Shown one piece after another: positions 44,809-45,633 of a stretch of 45,633 nt of DNA. Below the pieces are notes generated by a model, which saw only the letters and a list, made by a program, of their open reading frames with translations, was not told where the DNA came from and did no database searches. Source of the stretch: a virus. Each line of letters opens with the position of its first letter. Position 1 is the stretch's first letter. The DNA is taken from IMG/VR virus record IMGVR_UViG_3300012920_000073, positions 1 to 45,633 of that record; one strand, written 5' to 3'. A program made the position numbers and the translations under genes.

Positions 44809-45633
44809 ATGCCTACCAGTCCTTACTTTCCAACTTACTACGCAGGTCACAGTGGCGAACAGGGTCTCGTTCAGGATCTTGTGGATGAGCAAATCAAACT
44901 GTTTGGTACAGATATATACTATATCCCTAGGATAGTTCTGCAAGACAGCACACTGGATGAAGTTAGATACTCTAAGTATCAAGAACAATTCCAGATTGAG
45001 ATGCTACTACAGAACGTCATGGGTTTTGGTGACAATGCTGAGTTCATCTCCAAGTTCGGTTTAAGAATTACAGATGAAATTGTTTTCCGTGTGTCTACAA
45101 GACGATGGGATGAAGAGGTAGCTGAGCATAATCCTAATCTTACTGTTACCAGCAGACCCAATGAGGGAGACTTATTGTACTTCCCATTGACACAAGATAT
45201 CTACGAAATCAAGTTTGTTGGTAAGGAAGAACCATTCTTCCAGTTTGGTAAGATTCAATTCTATGCTATCACTGCTGAGATTTACGAGGTCGGTCAAGAC
45301 GACTTTGATACTGGTGTTGCAGAGATTGATGCAGTTGAACAACTATTTGATAACGCTATTAAACTATTCATGGATCCTGGTGGTACAGGAGACTTCACTG
45401 TAGGTGAAGAAATTGTTGGTGATGAGTTCTTAGCAAAAGCAACATCTGCTATTACAGGAGATGCTGTGACAGGTATTACAATTACAGATGGTGGATCACA
45501 TTATAAAGTTGCTACACCACCATCAGTAACTATTTCTGGAGGAGGTGGTACAGGTGCAACAGCTACTGCAACGGTTAGCTCTAGCGGTATTGTCAATGGC
45601 ATTACTATCACTAGCGGCGGTTCTGGGTACACA
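44809..45633 (+). CDS. 14: Neck protein gp14, 3' end outside window, with added GxGY beta module
   Basis: The frame is open to the last base (275 codons visible). Residues about 1-165 match T4 gp14 (256 aa) landmarks: DVYYIPR-like (YYIPRIV, near 38-44, T4 YYVPREY), FGLRITDEI (T4 FGMQVQDEV), and [18 protein letters not shown] (T4 EGDLIYFPMDNSLFEINW) followed by PFFQFG. From residue about 215 the protein leaves the T4 pattern and enters a GxGY module (ITDGGSHY, then [16 protein letters not shown], then SGGSGYT) of the kind found in the tail proteins of this window. The protein is already longer than T4 gp14 and still open. ATG 44809 is 1 base after the gp13 stop. gp14 joins gp13 in the neck, so the module probably decorates the collar. 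Confidence 0.92.
   Translation, partial: MPTSPYFPTYYAGHSGEQGLVQDLVDEQIKLFGTDIYYIPRIVLQDSTLDEVRYSKYQEQFQIEMLLQNVMGFGDNAEFISKFGLRITDEIVFRVSTRRWDEEVAEHNPNLTVTSRPNEGDLLYFPLTQDIYEIKFVGKEEPFFQFGKIQFYAITAEIYEVGQDDFDTGVAEIDAVEQLFDNAIKLFMDPGGTGDFTVGEEIVGDEFLAKATSAITGDAVTGITITDGGSHYKVATPPSVTISGGGGTGATATATVSSSGIVNGITITSGGSGYT
45475..45633 (+). repeat. GxGY beta module in gp14
   Basis: The segment encodes TDGGSHYKV, a [20 protein letters not shown] core, then ITSGGSGYT at the window edge. It matches the 27700 copy of the 3030-aa protein closely in layout (NNPGSGYTT, then TISGGGGAGATATAF). The second unit continues outside the window. Confidence 0.75.

Noticed and set aside
1-45633. tRNA genes or an integration site
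   Set aside because: No cloverleaf-like sequence, integrase or flanking direct repeat was recognised by eye; the intergenic gaps are all under 100 bases.

Overview
This window reads as one continuous part of the structural gene block of a T4-like myovirus of the marine type (cyanophage or pelagiphage). All convincing genes are on the + strand, are AT-rich, and are packed with overlaps or very short gaps. The gene order follows T4: gp6 (3' end only), a giant gp7-like protein, gp8, then a long set of tail and adhesin genes, then neck proteins gp13 and gp14 (5' part). The host cannot be read from the window. Synechococcus or Prochlorococcus is likely because DUF4815, YHYH, cupredoxin-like and INVAR-type tail proteins are typical of marine cyanophages, but a SAR11 or other marine host is not excluded. 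I see no tRNA, integrase, insertion sequence, CRISPR array or photosynthesis gene.

Layout. 1-13068: baseplate wedge genes gp6, gp7-like (3442 aa against about 1030 in T4) and gp8. 13069-13165: a perfect intrinsic terminator followed at once by a T4-type late promoter. 13166-27352: a DUF4815 virion protein (2698 aa), a small coiled-coil protein, a 1793-aa fibre-like protein with cupredoxin-like domains, and a 166-aa virion protein. 27397-39685: a 3030-aa fibre-like protein, a LamG-type lectin adhesin, a small chaperone-like protein, a 377-aa adhesin and a 250-aa chaperone-like protein. 39704-42763: three overlapping or closely spaced non-structural genes (unknown coiled-coil protein, TIM-barrel/U32-like plus methyltransferase fusion, 2OG-Fe(II) oxygenase). 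42765-43957: a fibrinogen-like adhesin and a small coiled-coil protein. 43963-45633: a hairpin, then gp13 and gp14.

Transcription is probably late and driven by gp55/gp33-type sigma recognition of NATAAATA boxes, several of which lie on the stop codon of the upstream gene. The baseplate genes build the wedge, the giant proteins probably form peripheral baseplate and fibre structures, the LamG and fibrinogen-like proteins are candidate receptor-binding tips with nearby fibre chaperones, and gp13/gp14 complete the head-tail connection.

The most striking signals are (i) a small set of beta and alpha modules reused across six structural proteins, including the neck protein gp14, sometimes nested inside one another; (ii) a cupredoxin-like domain with a full type-1 copper ligand set in a tail protein; and (iii) an enzyme cassette between adhesin genes that could modify virion or host-surface molecules.
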